Shown: positions 23,714 through 32,994 of the stretch, piece after piece
How the letters are laid out: every line of letters begins with the position of its first letter
Numbering within the stretch: position 1 is the first letter of the stretch
Source: Burkholderia sp. S171
GTDB lineage: Bacteria > Pseudomonadota > Gammaproteobacteria > Burkholderiales > Burkholderiaceae
Assembly (NCBI RefSeq): GCF_009766085.1
Contig: NZ_LMUF01000064.1
Span: 270,718 to 334,717, forward strand
DNA length: 64,000 nucleotides
Reading direction: 5' to 3'
Notes under the pieces: generated by a model
What the model was told of the DNA's origin: nothing
Database searches by the model: none
Seen by the model: only the letters and a program-made list of their open reading frames with translations
Made by a program: the position numbers and the translations under genes

Positions 23714-24724
23714 TCACGCGTAGGCTTGCGCAGGTTCAGCAGGCGTGCGAGCCGTGCTGTACACGGTCGACTCGATGTCTGTTCCGTTAATCAGGCAACG
23801 GCCTTGAAGGTCTGTATTGCTGGACATCAACGGACATTTTTCAAAGATCATCGCGATCCAGTCAACAAACACGCGGACCTTGGGCGCCAGGTGGCGATTG
23901 TGCGGATACACCGCCGCAATAGGCATCGGACGCGGTTTCCACTGCGGCAGCACCTCGACCAGCTTGCCGGAACGTAAGTGCGGCAGCAGCATGAACTGGG
24001 GCGCCTGAACAATCCCGGCACCGTCAACGCCGCACATCACGTAGGCTTCGGCGTCGTTCACGGCTAGCGCCCCTCGCATCTTGACCGCGGTCGTTGCCTT
24101 GTCGACAGTAAAGTTCATGTCCTTGATACGACCCGTCCTGTTTGAAAAATACTGCACGGCCAAGTGTTGCCGCAGGTCGTCCAGACTCGTTGGCTCGCCA
24201 TGGCGTTCTATATAAGCGGGGCTCGCGGCAGTCAGCGTCTGAAGCTCGCCCAGGCGTCGAGCGACCAGACTTGAATCCTCCAGCTCGCCCACGCGAATCG
24301 CACAATCCACGCCGTCCTGCACCAGGTCCACGGGCTTGTCTCCGAAGCCGACCATGAGGTCGATGTCGGGATAGCGTTCGCGGAACTCGAGCAGCCGGGG
24401 CATCACGATCAACCTGCCGATAGACCCCGGCATGTCGATGCGAAGTTTTCCGCGCGGACCCTTTCCGGTATTTGATAGGGAATCCTCAGTTTCATCTATC
24501 TCAGCCAGGATGCGCAGACAACGTTCGTAATATTGCGCGCCTTCCGGAGTCAGGTTCAACCGCCTTGTCGTGCGTTGCAGGAGGCGTACACGCAGGTGCG
24601 CCTCCAGGTTCTTGAGGATCGTGGTGGTGGAGGCGTGCGGCAGGCCCAGCGCATCTGCCGCACGGGAAAAGCTGTTCATCTCCACGATCTTCGTGAATAC
24701 CTGCATTGCCTGTAGCCGGTCCAT
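23714..24724 (-). CDS. ceoR: LysR family regulator of the efflux operon (CeoR-like)
   Basis: A 336-residue LysR protein: helix-turn-helix in residues 1-60 (MDRLQAMQVFTKIVEMNSFS, LPHASTTTILKNLEAHLRVR), then an effector domain with GVDCAIRVGELEDSSLVARRL, typical of the CrgA-like subgroup. It has a C-terminal tail of about 35 residues beyond the usual 300. It is divergent from the lipase-like gene that leads the efflux operon. In Burkholderia cenocepacia, ceoR is placed this way beside llpE-ceoA-ceoB-opcM, a salicylate-inducible chloramphenicol/trimethoprim/ciprofloxacin efflux locus. The symbol rests on gene order and family. Confidence 0.75.
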   Translation of the reverse strand: MDRLQAMQVFTKIVEMNSFSRAADALGLPHASTTTILKNLEAHLRVRLLQRTTRRLNLTPEGAQYYERCLRILAEIDETEDSLSNTGKGPRGKLRIDMPGSIGRLIVMPRLLEFRERYPDIDLMVGFGDKPVDLVQDGVDCAIRVGELEDSSLVARRLGELQTLTAASPAYIERHGEPTSLDDLRQHLAVQYFSNRTGRIKDMNFTVDKATTAVKMRGALAVNDAEAYVMCGVDGAGIVQAPQFMLLPHLRSGKLVEVLPQWKPRPMPIAAVYPHNRHLAPKVRVFVDWIAMIFEKCPLMSSNTDLQGRCLINGTDIESTVYSTARTPAEPAQAYA

Positions 24725-24916
24725 GTTGTCTCACCTTCAACGCTTCGCCGCACGCGGCAGCACACTGTTCAAGCAGAAATGGGCAGGTCCGGTCGCGATT
24801 GTTCCGAGCGAACGAATTGTGTTCTGGATTATAACCATTTATCAGAATTGCGCTGAAGTCCACAATTCGATGCATCGTAACTTTGGCGGAATGGCGCAGA
24901 ACGCGTCACACGAAAC

Positions 24917-25732
24917 ATGCAATTGACGAGCGATCAGACGCTTAGCATCGAAGATGTATCGATCACGGGTCACGCGCAACTTATCAAGGTGCGCAGCTAT
25001 CTCCCGGCTTCGAAAGGCGTGCTTTTGCCGATCGTTATTTATTTCCATGGCGGTGGTTTTGTACGCGGCTCGCCGGACGACGCCGAGATTGCCGCGTCGA
25101 CGATTGCCCGGCAAACGCAAGCGTGGGTGGTGTCGGTGGGTTACTCGCTGTCTCCCCGGTTTCCCTTTCCTGCCGCGCTCGAAGATGGCTACCGCGCCAC
25201 GCAATGGGCGGTGGCCAATGCGCGCGCCCAAGGCGCGGATGCGAGGCGCATGGGAGTGGCCGGTCACGATGCTGGCGGCAATCTGGCGACCTGTCTTGCC
25301 GCGGTTGCACGGGACCGGGGCGAGTTCGCGTTTTCGGCGCAGGCGCTGCTCGCGCCTTTGCTTGATCCCAGCATGACGCGCATGGCTAGCGAGGACGAGA
25401 TTGTCGATCCTGATCTTGGCGCGAGCGAATGCGCGCAATGTTATCGAGCGTATTTGCCTAATGCATCGCAGTGGCTGCATCCGTACGCGGCCCCGATTGA
25501 GTCGCGCCGGCTGGCCGGTTTGCCGCCGGCACTGATCGCCAGTGCGCAGCACGATCTGCTGCACGTTGAAGCCGAGAAATATGCAGGCGAACTGATTGCC
25601 GCGGGGGTGCCTACCGAAGTCACGCGGCATTGCAACGCCTCTCACCATGAGTTGGGGACGCATCCAGCGGCGCTAGCCGATGTGGTGGCGTTCTTCCAGA
25701 AACGCTTGCCCGCCAAAGCACAAAGACGCTAA
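24917..25732 (+). CDS. llpE: Lipase-like alpha/beta hydrolase of the efflux operon (LlpE-like)
   Basis: A 271-residue protein of the hormone-sensitive-lipase branch. The HGGG oxyanion motif is at residues 44-47 (IYFHGGGFVRG). The nucleophile elbow reads GHDAGG (116-121): the usual Ser is Asp118. The late Asp (SAQHDLL) and His (HHELG) regions are retained. An Asp nucleophile is used by dehalogenases and epoxide hydrolases, so either a changed reaction or a non-enzymatic role is possible. It leads the RND operon and is followed 50 bases later by the adaptor gene, as llpE does in B. cenocepacia. Confidence 0.75.
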   Translation: MQLTSDQTLSIEDVSITGHAQLIKVRSYLPASKGVLLPIVIYFHGGGFVRGSPDDAEIAASTIARQTQAWVVSVGYSLSPRFPFPAALEDGYRATQWAVANARAQGADARRMGVAGHDAGGNLATCLAAVARDRGEFAFSAQALLAPLLDPSMTRMASEDEIVDPDLGASECAQCYRAYLPNASQWLHPYAAPIESRRLAGLPPALIASAQHDLLHVEAEKYAGELIAAGVPTEVTRHCNASHHELGTHPAALADVVAFFQKRLPAKAQRR

Positions 25733-25782
25733 GCGCTTATAGCGATCTACAAAATTCATAGCGATTCAATCGGAGCAAAAAA

Positions 25783-26997
25783 ATGTCCACGCAACGCAAT
25801 CGAAAAGACGGCAATCGAAAAAACGGCAATCGAAAATACGCTGCGCTCGGCGCCACGCTCGTCCTGGCCGGGGCAGGTGCACTGACGGTGTTTCATGGTC
25901 ACGGCGATTCGCCGGTCAACTCGGCGGTTGCCGCGTCGAATGCCGCACCGCCCACGGAAGTCGATGTGGCTGCGGTGGTAGCCAGGTCGGTTACGGATTA
26001 CCAGGGCTATTCCGGACGGCTCGAGGCGATCGATAAGGTGGAGATCCGGCCGCTCGTGCCAGGCACTATTGTCGCGGTGCATTTCAAGGACGGCGCATTG
26101 GTCAAGAAGGGCGACCCGCTTTTCACTATCGATCCGCGCCCCTATGTTGCGGAAGTGGACCGTGCGTCAGCGCAACTGGCCGCGGCTCAGGCGCGCAATG
26201 GTTATGCCACAACCGACGCCGCGCGTGCGGACCGCTTGCTGGTGGATAACGCCATCGCCAAGCGCGATTACGATCAGGCGCAAAACGCCGCGCGTGAAGC
26301 GCAGGCGAACTTGAAGGCGGCTCAAGCGGCGCTCGAAACCGCGAAGATCAACCTCGGATACACGAACATTGCTGCGCCGGTATCGGGCCGCGTGTCACGT
26401 GCCGAGATGACCGTGGGCAACATCGTCTCTACAGGATCCAGCGCCCCGTTGCTGACCACGCTCGTTTCGGTCTCGCCCATCTATGCATCGTTCGATGTCG
26501 ATGAGCAAACGTATCTGCGGTACCTGAGCCACGACTCCCGTGCAAGCGTGCCGGTTTCTCTTGGACTGGCGAACGAGGATGGCTACTCGCGCGAAGGCCG
26601 GGTCGACTCGGTGGACAACCGCCTCGACACCAGCTCGGGCACGATCCGGGTGCGTGCGCGATTCGACAACGGCGACGGTGCGCTGGTCCCCGGTCTCTAT
26701 GCGCGCATCAAGGTGGGAGGAGGCGCGCCGCATCCTGCCGTGCTGATCGACGACGCCGCGATTGGCACCGATCAGGACAAGAAGTTCGTGATGGTCGTGG
26801 ATCACGACAACCGCGCAGAGTACCGGGAGGTGACGCTGGGCACGCAGAACGACGGCCTGCGCGTGATCGCCAAGGGGCTCCAGCCGGGTGAGCGGATTGT
26901 CATCAACGGCTTGCAGCGGGTACGTCCGAACGACGTTATCAAGCCGAACGTGGTGGTCATGTCCGGCGCTGCTACACCGGCCAAGGACGCTTCCTAG
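25783..26997 (+). CDS. ceoA: RND efflux periplasmic adaptor (CeoA-like)
   Basis: A 404-residue membrane-fusion protein. An N-terminal membrane anchor (about 22-40: AALGATLVLAGAGALTVF) follows an unusual NRKDGNRKNGNRK repeat. Then come the lipoyl half (GTIVAVHFKDGALVKKGDPL), a helical hairpin (about 120-190), the second lipoyl half (YTNIAAPVSGRVSRAEMTVG) and beta-barrel regions. It links the inner-membrane pump to the outer-membrane channel. CGGAG precedes the ATG. It is in one operon with llpE, the pump and the channel. No lipobox Cys is present, so the anchor is a helix or signal sequence, not a lipid. Confidence 0.88.
   Translation: MSTQRNRKDGNRKNGNRKYAALGATLVLAGAGALTVFHGHGDSPVNSAVAASNAAPPTEVDVAAVVARSVTDYQGYSGRLEAIDKVEIRPLVPGTIVAVHFKDGALVKKGDPLFTIDPRPYVAEVDRASAQLAAAQARNGYATTDAARADRLLVDNAIAKRDYDQAQNAAREAQANLKAAQAALETAKINLGYTNIAAPVSGRVSRAEMTVGNIVSTGSSAPLLTTLVSVSPIYASFDVDEQTYLRYLSHDSRASVPVSLGLANEDGYSREGRVDSVDNRLDTSSGTIRVRARFDNGDGALVPGLYARIKVGGGAPHPAVLIDDAAIGTDQDKKFVMVVDHDNRAEYREVTLGTQNDGLRVIAKGLQPGERIVINGLQRVRPNDVIKPNVVVMSGAATPAKDAS
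25798..25842 (+). repeat. Three 15-base tandem repeats inside ceoA
   Basis: AATCGAAAAGACGGC, AATCGAAAAAACGGC and AATCGAAAATACGCT follow each other exactly, one per five residues (N-R-K-(D/N/Y)-(G/A)). They encode the basic tail before the membrane anchor. In-frame repeats of this kind change copy number easily without breaking the gene. Confidence 0.8.
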
Positions 26998-27083
26998 GGC
27001 TTGGGCTCAAGGCGGCCCCACCGGCGCGCCTGAACGCTCATACAGCCTCTCATGCAGCTTCTAAAGCAGATAAGCAAACCGTC

Positions 27084-30000
27084 ATGAACATCTCCAAGTT
27101 TTTTATCGACCGCCCTATATTTGCGGGCGTGTTATCGACAATCATTCTGCTGGCCGGCGTGATCTCGATGTTCAACCTGCCGATCTCCGAGTATCCGGAG
27201 GTCGTGCCGCCTTCGGTGATCGTGAATGCGCAGTACCCGGGCGCTAACCCGAAGGTCATTGCGGAGACGGTCGCCTCGCCGCTTGAAGAGCAGATCAACG
27301 GTGTCGAGAACATGCTGTACATGCAGTCGCAAGCGAACAGCGACGGCAAGCTGACATTGACCGTCACGTTCAAGCTGGGCATGGACCCGGACAAGGCGCA
27401 GCAGTTGGTGCAGAACCGCGTCTCGCAGGCGCTGCCGCGTCTTCCTGACGACGTGCAGCGGCTCGGCGTGACGACCATCAAGTCCTCGCCGACGCTGACC
27501 ATGGTCGTTCACCTGATCTCGCCCAACGGCCGCTACGATTCCACATATCTGCGCAACTATGCGCTGATCAACGTCAAGGACCGGCTTGAACGAATCCAAG
27601 GCGTAGGGCAGGTCGACCTGTGGGGTTCAGGCGATTATTCAATGCGCGTGTGGCTTGATCCGCAGAAGGTCGCTGAGCGAGGCATGACTGCAACTGACAT
27701 AGTCAATGCGATCCGCGAGCAGAACATCCAGGTGGCCGCCGGCGTGATCGGGTCGTCGCCGACCTCGGCGAATGTGCCGCTGCAATTGAACATCAATACG
27801 CAAGGACGCCTGCAGACCGAAGCCCAGTTCCAGGACATCGTGCTGAAGACATCTCCGGATGGCGCCGTCACCCATCTGCGCGATGTAGCACGTGTCGAGC
27901 TTGCCGCGTCCGACTATGCACGGCGTTCGTTGCTTGATAACAAGTCCGCGGTCGCCCTGACGATCTTTCAACAGCCGGGCGCGAATTCACTGCAAATATC
28001 GGATCAGGTCCGCGAAGCAATGAAGGAGATGCAAGTCGACATGCCGCCGGGCGTCAAGTACTCGATCGTTTATGACCCCACGCAGTTCGTGCGCTCAAGC
28101 ATTGACGCGGTGATTCATACGCTGATCGAAGCCATTGCGCTGGTCGTGCTGGTGGTGATTGTGTTCCTGCAGACATGGCGTGCGTCAATTATTCCCTTGC
28201 TTGCCGTACCGGTGTCGATCATCGGGACGTTTTCGCTGCTGCTTGCGTTCGGCTTCTCGATCAATGCGCTGTCGTTGTTCGGCATGGTGCTGGCGATCGG
28301 CATTGTGGTTGACGACGCCATTGTGGTGGTGGAGAACGTAGAGCGAAACATCTCGTCCGGACTTTCAGCGAGGGATGCGACCTATCAGGCGATGCAGGAG
28401 GTGAGCGGACCGATCATCGCGATCGCACTCACGCTGGTCGCCGTGTTCGTGCCGCTGGCGTTCATGTCGGGCCTGACGGGACAGTTCTACAAGCAGTTCG
28501 CAATGACCATTGCCATCTCCACGGTGATCTCGGCGTTCAACTCGCTGACGTTGTCGCCGGCGCTCGCAGCGCTGTTGCTGAAGGGACACGATCAACCGAA
28601 GGACTGGCTCACGCGCGGCATGGATCGCATATTCGGCGGGTTCTTCCGGCTCTTCAACAAGGTGTTCCATCGCGGTTCTGAAAACTACAGCAAAGGCGTG
28701 GCAACTTTCGTCAATCGCAAGGCAGCCATCTTGGGGGTCTATCTGGTCCTGCTGGGCGGCGCGGTGCTGATGGAAAAAATTGTTCCCGGCGGTTTCGTGC
28801 CGGCGCAGGACAAGCAATATCTCATTGGCATTGTCCAGTTGCCTAACGGCGCTTCGCTTGATCGTACCGAGGACGTTGTGCGTCAGATGGGCGAGATCAG
28901 CAAGAACGTTCCGGGCGCAATCTCCGCCGTGCAGTTTCCCGGTTTGTCGATCAACGGATTTACCAATTCGTCGAGCGCTGCTGTCGTGTTCTTCGGGCTG
29001 ACACCGTTCGATGAACGCAAATCAAGCTCCGTCACCGCCGGCGGCGTAGCGGCTGAACTCAACAAGCGCTTTTCGACGATTAAAGGCGCGTTTATAGCGG
29101 TGTTTCCGCCGCCGCCGGTCCTGGGGCTCGGAACCTTGGGCGGCTTCAAACTGCAGATCGAAGATCGCCAGGCATTAGGCTATTCCGCGTTGAACGACGC
29201 GACGCAAGCGTTCATCAAACGCGCGGCACAGACGCCGGAACTGGGACCTTCATTCTCAAGCTATCAGATCAATGTGCCGCAACTGAACGTCGATCTCGAC
29301 CGGGTCAAGGCGAAACAACTCGGGGTATCAATAACCGATGTGTTCAGCACCATGCAGGTCTACCTTGGCTCGTTCTATGTGAATGACTTCAACAAGTTCG
29401 GCCGGGTGTACCAGGTACGCGTGCAGGCAGATGCGCCATTCCGATCAAATACTGATGCCATCGGCTTGCTCAAGACGCGCAACGCCAACGGCGAAATGGT
29501 GCCGTTGTCCTCGCTCGTGAAGGTGACGCCTACATTCGGCCCTGAGATGGTCGTGCGCTACAACGGTTATACCGCAGCCGATATCAACGGTGGGCCGGCA
29601 CCCGGCTATTCATCGGGTCAGGCACAGGCGGCCGTCGCACGTATCGCAGCCGAGACATTGCCACGCGGCTTCAAGTTCGAATGGACCGATCTCACGTACC
29701 AGGAGGAATTGGCAGGCAATGCGGCGTTCGTCGTCTTCCCTATCAGCGTGCTGCTCGTGTATCTGGTACTGGCTGCTCTGTATGAAAGCCTGACCTTGCC
29801 GCTGGCGGTGATCCTGATTGTGCCCATGAGTATTTTCTCGGCACTGCTGGGTGTCTGGCTGACCCATGGCGACAACAATATCTTTACGCAAATTGGCTTG
29901 ATGGTGCTGGTCGGCCTGTCTGCCAAGAACGCAATTCTGATTGTGGAGTTTGCGCGCGAACTGGAGATGCAGGGACGGTCCATTATTGAAGCGGCTATCG

Positions 30001-30278
30001 AGGCAAGCCGGTTGCGCCTGCGTCCTATCCTGATGACGTCTATCGCTTTCATCATGGGCGTGGTGCCGCTGGTGATTTCGTCAGGCGCCGGTTCGGAGAT
30101 GCGTAAAGCCATGGGCATTGCCGTGTTCTTCGGCATGCTTGGCGTAACGCTCTTCGGGTTGCTGCTCACGCCCGTGTTCTATGTAGTGCTGCGCAAGCTC
30201 GCAGGCAACGAACACGTGGTCGACAAGCATGGCTTGCATCCGCATATGCGCGGTATTGACGCATCGATCGAGGCATAA
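27084..30278 (+). CDS. ceoB: RND efflux pump, inner-membrane subunit (CeoB-like)
   Basis: 1064 residues, standard HAE1-type length, with 12 helices and two large periplasmic loops. It begins MNISKFFIDRPIFAGVLS and carries the proton-relay Asp pair in helix 4 (GIVVDDAIVVVENVERN), the GAxxxP-type and VLxLAALYES segments, and the C-terminal KNAILIVEFARELEMQGR. It exports drugs and aromatic compounds using the proton gradient as a trimer with CeoA and OpcM. Its stop is five bases before the channel gene. The gene order (LysR, lipase-like, adaptor, pump, channel) identifies the CeoAB-OpcM type rather than generic AcrB. Confidence 0.92.
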   Translation: MNISKFFIDRPIFAGVLSTIILLAGVISMFNLPISEYPEVVPPSVIVNAQYPGANPKVIAETVASPLEEQINGVENMLYMQSQANSDGKLTLTVTFKLGMDPDKAQQLVQNRVSQALPRLPDDVQRLGVTTIKSSPTLTMVVHLISPNGRYDSTYLRNYALINVKDRLERIQGVGQVDLWGSGDYSMRVWLDPQKVAERGMTATDIVNAIREQNIQVAAGVIGSSPTSANVPLQLNINTQGRLQTEAQFQDIVLKTSPDGAVTHLRDVARVELAASDYARRSLLDNKSAVALTIFQQPGANSLQISDQVREAMKEMQVDMPPGVKYSIVYDPTQFVRSSIDAVIHTLIEAIALVVLVVIVFLQTWRASIIPLLAVPVSIIGTFSLLLAFGFSINALSLFGMVLAIGIVVDDAIVVVENVERNISSGLSARDATYQAMQEVSGPIIAIALTLVAVFVPLAFMSGLTGQFYKQFAMTIAISTVISAFNSLTLSPALAALLLKGHDQPKDWLTRGMDRIFGGFFRLFNKVFHRGSENYSKGVATFVNRKAAILGVYLVLLGGAVLMEKIVPGGFVPAQDKQYLIGIVQLPNGASLDRTEDVVRQMGEISKNVPGAISAVQFPGLSINGFTNSSSAAVVFFGLTPFDERKSSSVTAGGVAAELNKRFSTIKGAFIAVFPPPPVLGLGTLGGFKLQIEDRQALGYSALNDATQAFIKRAAQTPELGPSFSSYQINVPQLNVDLDRVKAKQLGVSITDVFSTMQVYLGSFYVNDFNKFGRVYQVRVQADAPFRSNTDAIGLLKTRNANGEMVPLSSLVKVTPTFGPEMVVRYNGYTAADINGGPAPGYSSGQAQAAVARIAAETLPRGFKFEWTDLTYQEELAGNAAFVVFPISVLLVYLVLAALYESLTLPLAVILIVPMSIFSALLGVWLTHGDNNIFTQIGLMVLVGLSAKNAILIVEFARELEMQGRSIIEAAIEASRLRLRPILMTSIAFIMGVVPLVISSGAGSEMRKAMGIAVFFGMLGVTLFGLLLTPVFYVVLRKLAGNEHVVDKHGLHPHMRGIDASIEA

Positions 30279-30283
30279 CCAAA

Positions 30284-31789
30284 ATGTCAAACGCTAACCT
30301 AAGCAAACGCGGTTGGGGCCTGTCGGCATTGTTGCTCGCGCTGGCAGGATGCTCGTTGGCGCCGGTGTATGAGAAGCCCGATGTGAACGCCCCGCCCGCG
30401 TTCAAGGAAACACCAGCCGATACGTCTGCTCATGCAGACGCCGGCACGTGGAAGACCGCGCAACCATCGGATCAGATTGCCCGTGGCCAATGGTGGATCA
30501 TTTTTGATGACGCCACACTGAACGATCTCGAGCAACAAGCGCTGGATGCCAACCAGAACCTGAAAGCTGCGGCGGCGCGCGTGAAGGAATCACGCGCCAT
30601 TCAGCAAACGGCCCGCTCTGGTTTGTTTCCATCAGTTGACGCGGGATTCGGGCCAACGCGCGAGAAGGTTTCTCCCGCGTCGCAGCTTGAACCGGATGGC
30701 GTCAATGTGCCGGCGCAGACGTTATGGCGCGCACAGGCTACGGCATCCTATGAAGTCGATTTGTTCGGCCGGGTTTCCGATTCAGTGAAGGCTGCCGGCG
30801 CGGATGCCGAGCAAAGCGAAGCGTTGCTCCGTTCAGTGCAGTTGGCTTTGCAAGCGGACGTGGCGCAGAACTACTTCAACTTGCGTGAGCTGGATTCGGA
30901 GCTGGAGGTTTATACGCGTACCGTTGCGCTGCGTGAACAAACGCTTGAGTTGGCACAGCATCGCTTTGACGAAGGCGACACCAGCGAGCTCGACGTGGCC
31001 CGGGCGAAGTCCGAACTTGCCACTGCTCGTTCCGATGCCATGACCGCGCAGCGGCTGCGCGCGTCCTCCGAGCATAGCCTTGCGGTTCTGCTGGGCCGGG
31101 CACCGGCGCAGTTCTCCATGGCAGCAAACCCGCTGGCACCGGTGCAGATACGCATTCCTCCGGGCTTGCCCTCTTCGCTGCTGGAACGCCGGCCGGACAT
31201 TGCCGCCGCCGAACGCGCAATGGCCGCGGCCAATGCACGCATTGGCGTGGCCAAGTCCGCCTACTTTCCGTCGTTGTCCCTCACGGGCGCGGCAGGGGTT
31301 GAATCCGCCACGCTAGGCGATCTTTTCAAATGGTCGAGCCGCGCTTTCCTTCTTGGACCGTTGGCTGGAACCGCGCTTGCGGTGCCTGTCTTCGACGGAG
31401 GGCGGCGCAAGGGCAACCTCGCAAACGCTCGCGCCGTGTTTGAGGAAGACGCGGCGAATTACAGGCAGCAGGTATTGGTTGCGTTCCAGGAGGTCGAGAA
31501 CAACTTGTCGGATCTGCGCATCCTGGAGGAGCAGACACGCACCGAAGCGCAAGCCGTTAGCGCGTCCAATCGTGCCGCTACAATTTCGAGGACACAGTAC
31601 ACGGAAGGTGCTGTTAACTACCTCGATGTAATCGATGCAGATCGCACCGCACTTCAGACGCAGCGGGCCGCCGTGCAATTGTCGGGCGTACAGGCAGTCG
31701 CAACGGTCAATCTGATCCGGGCATTGGGTGGCGGGTGGGGAGATTCCGCAGGGGCTAGCGCGTTGGAACCTAGCATTGCGCAGCGCTGA
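30284..31789 (+). CDS. opcM: RND efflux outer-membrane channel lipoprotein (OpcM-like)
   Basis: A 501-residue NodT/OprM-type channel. A signal peptide ends in a lipobox (LALAGCS, Cys about residue 23), so it is lipid-anchored. Two related outer-membrane-efflux repeats follow, with YEVDLFGRV, LQADVAQNYFNLRELD, PSSLLERRPDIAAAE and VPVFDGGRRKGNL landmarks. It forms the TolC-like trimer completing the pump. It is translationally close to ceoB (five bases). Confidence 0.92.
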   Translation: MSNANLSKRGWGLSALLLALAGCSLAPVYEKPDVNAPPAFKETPADTSAHADAGTWKTAQPSDQIARGQWWIIFDDATLNDLEQQALDANQNLKAAAARVKESRAIQQTARSGLFPSVDAGFGPTREKVSPASQLEPDGVNVPAQTLWRAQATASYEVDLFGRVSDSVKAAGADAEQSEALLRSVQLALQADVAQNYFNLRELDSELEVYTRTVALREQTLELAQHRFDEGDTSELDVARAKSELATARSDAMTAQRLRASSEHSLAVLLGRAPAQFSMAANPLAPVQIRIPPGLPSSLLERRPDIAAAERAMAAANARIGVAKSAYFPSLSLTGAAGVESATLGDLFKWSSRAFLLGPLAGTALAVPVFDGGRRKGNLANARAVFEEDAANYRQQVLVAFQEVENNLSDLRILEEQTRTEAQAVSASNRAATISRTQYTEGAVNYLDVIDADRTALQTQRAAVQLSGVQAVATVNLIRALGGGWGDSAGASALEPSIAQR

Positions 31790-32150
31790 CTGAGGCTAAG
31801 TTTGCGCTAAGGCTAGCGCTTAAACTCAACGACCAGTCATCGGGCGGGGCGGGCGGAAATCACCGCTCTCCCTGCCCGAGAATTTTTTGCGCCGCTAAAG
31901 AGAATAGAATCTGCCCGAGCGAAGTCGCGCTTGAGGCACGAGGCCTCGCATCAATCTATAAAGGCGCACGACGACCCATCCGACGACCTGTCATTACGCA
32001 GTTGCAGAAGATTCGTGCAAAGAAAAACGGGGGGCATGTAACCTGTTGCCTGAAATCGTCGAACTAGCCTACAGGTCGCGCTATATCATCCGACACCGCG
32101 ACGGTGCTTGCCGACAATTACAGATGCCTTTCGAGGAGCAGCGTCACCCG
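31790..32150. other. Intergenic region after the efflux operon
   Basis: About 360 bases. GGGCGGG-type and CCCTGCCC-type segments near 31840-31880 followed by TTTTTT could form an imperfect terminator for the efflux operon. No other gene is supported. The frame of the next gene is open back to 32046, but without a good start. Confidence 0.4.
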
Positions 32151-32924
32151 ATGGATATCAACTTTGAATGCACGATGTGCGGTAAATGCTGCCACGACCT
32201 CAAGCTGCCTTTGAGCGTCGACGAAGCGCTCGTATGGCTTGAGCGCGGCGGCAATGTCCAGTTCCTGTGTGAAGCGGTGCCTTGGCCCGATGAGCCGCCT
32301 GCCGACAACCTGCAGGCGCAGCATAAGCGTCGCCGGTCGTTTGCCGCATCGAGCGGTGAGTTGCCCGTGCGGGTGGTCGTGGTCCTGGCGGCATCGTTCG
32401 AGGGTGCGTGTCCGCACTTGCAAGCGAACCTGAGTTGCGGCGTGTATGAGCAACGCCCGACTGTCTGCCGGATCTATCCGGCGGAGATCAATCCGTTCAT
32501 CGAGTTGAAGCCTGAGCAGAAGGAATGTCCGCCGGAAGCGTGGGGCTCGGACAAGCCGCTCCTGATGAGCGCACACCGCGTGGTTGATCCCGAGACGTTT
32601 GCGTTGATTGCGAAATCGCGTTCGGCCGACGTTAGCGACGCCCCAGCCAAAGCGCGCGCATGCGCCGACCTGGACATTGATGCGGCAGCGCTGGCGAACG
32701 AGGGACTGGTGGTTTACTCGCCGCCGGTAGACCTCGCTATAGCCGCGTTGAAACGTGCTCGCGAGAACCGTAATGCAGATGAGGAAGTGGTGCACTGGAA
32801 GGTCGTGTCGAACCGTCGCGAAACCGTGGACACGCTGACGTCCATCGGAGCAATGGGTGTCCATTACGTGAAGACGGACGCGCCCGCGTTCGATTACCTT
32901 GGCTTCTTTCCGGCCTCGGCGTGA
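32151..32924 (+). CDS. YkgJ-type cysteine cluster protein
   Basis: About 257 residues. The N-terminus has the CxxCGxCC motif (FECTMCGKCCHDL, residues 5-17), and a second group of Cys follows (CPHLQANLSCGVYEQRPTVC, about 120-140), as in the YkgJ/CxxCxxCC family predicted to bind an Fe-S cluster or zinc. The later part is a helical domain special to a subgroup. The start is probably ATG 32151, though the GAGGAG upstream is a little far (12 bases). Function unknown. It is a single gene between two transport loci. Confidence 0.75.
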   Translation: MDINFECTMCGKCCHDLKLPLSVDEALVWLERGGNVQFLCEAVPWPDEPPADNLQAQHKRRRSFAASSGELPVRVVVVLAASFEGACPHLQANLSCGVYEQRPTVCRIYPAEINPFIELKPEQKECPPEAWGSDKPLLMSAHRVVDPETFALIAKSRSADVSDAPAKARACADLDIDAAALANEGLVVYSPPVDLAIAALKRARENRNADEEVVHWKVVSNRRETVDTLTSIGAMGVHYVKTDAPAFDYLGFFPASA

Positions 32925-32994
32925 TCCTCGATCGATGCCCGGGCCGATCGATCAGGATGGATCCGGGTTCATCGAGCTTATTACTGAGCACACG

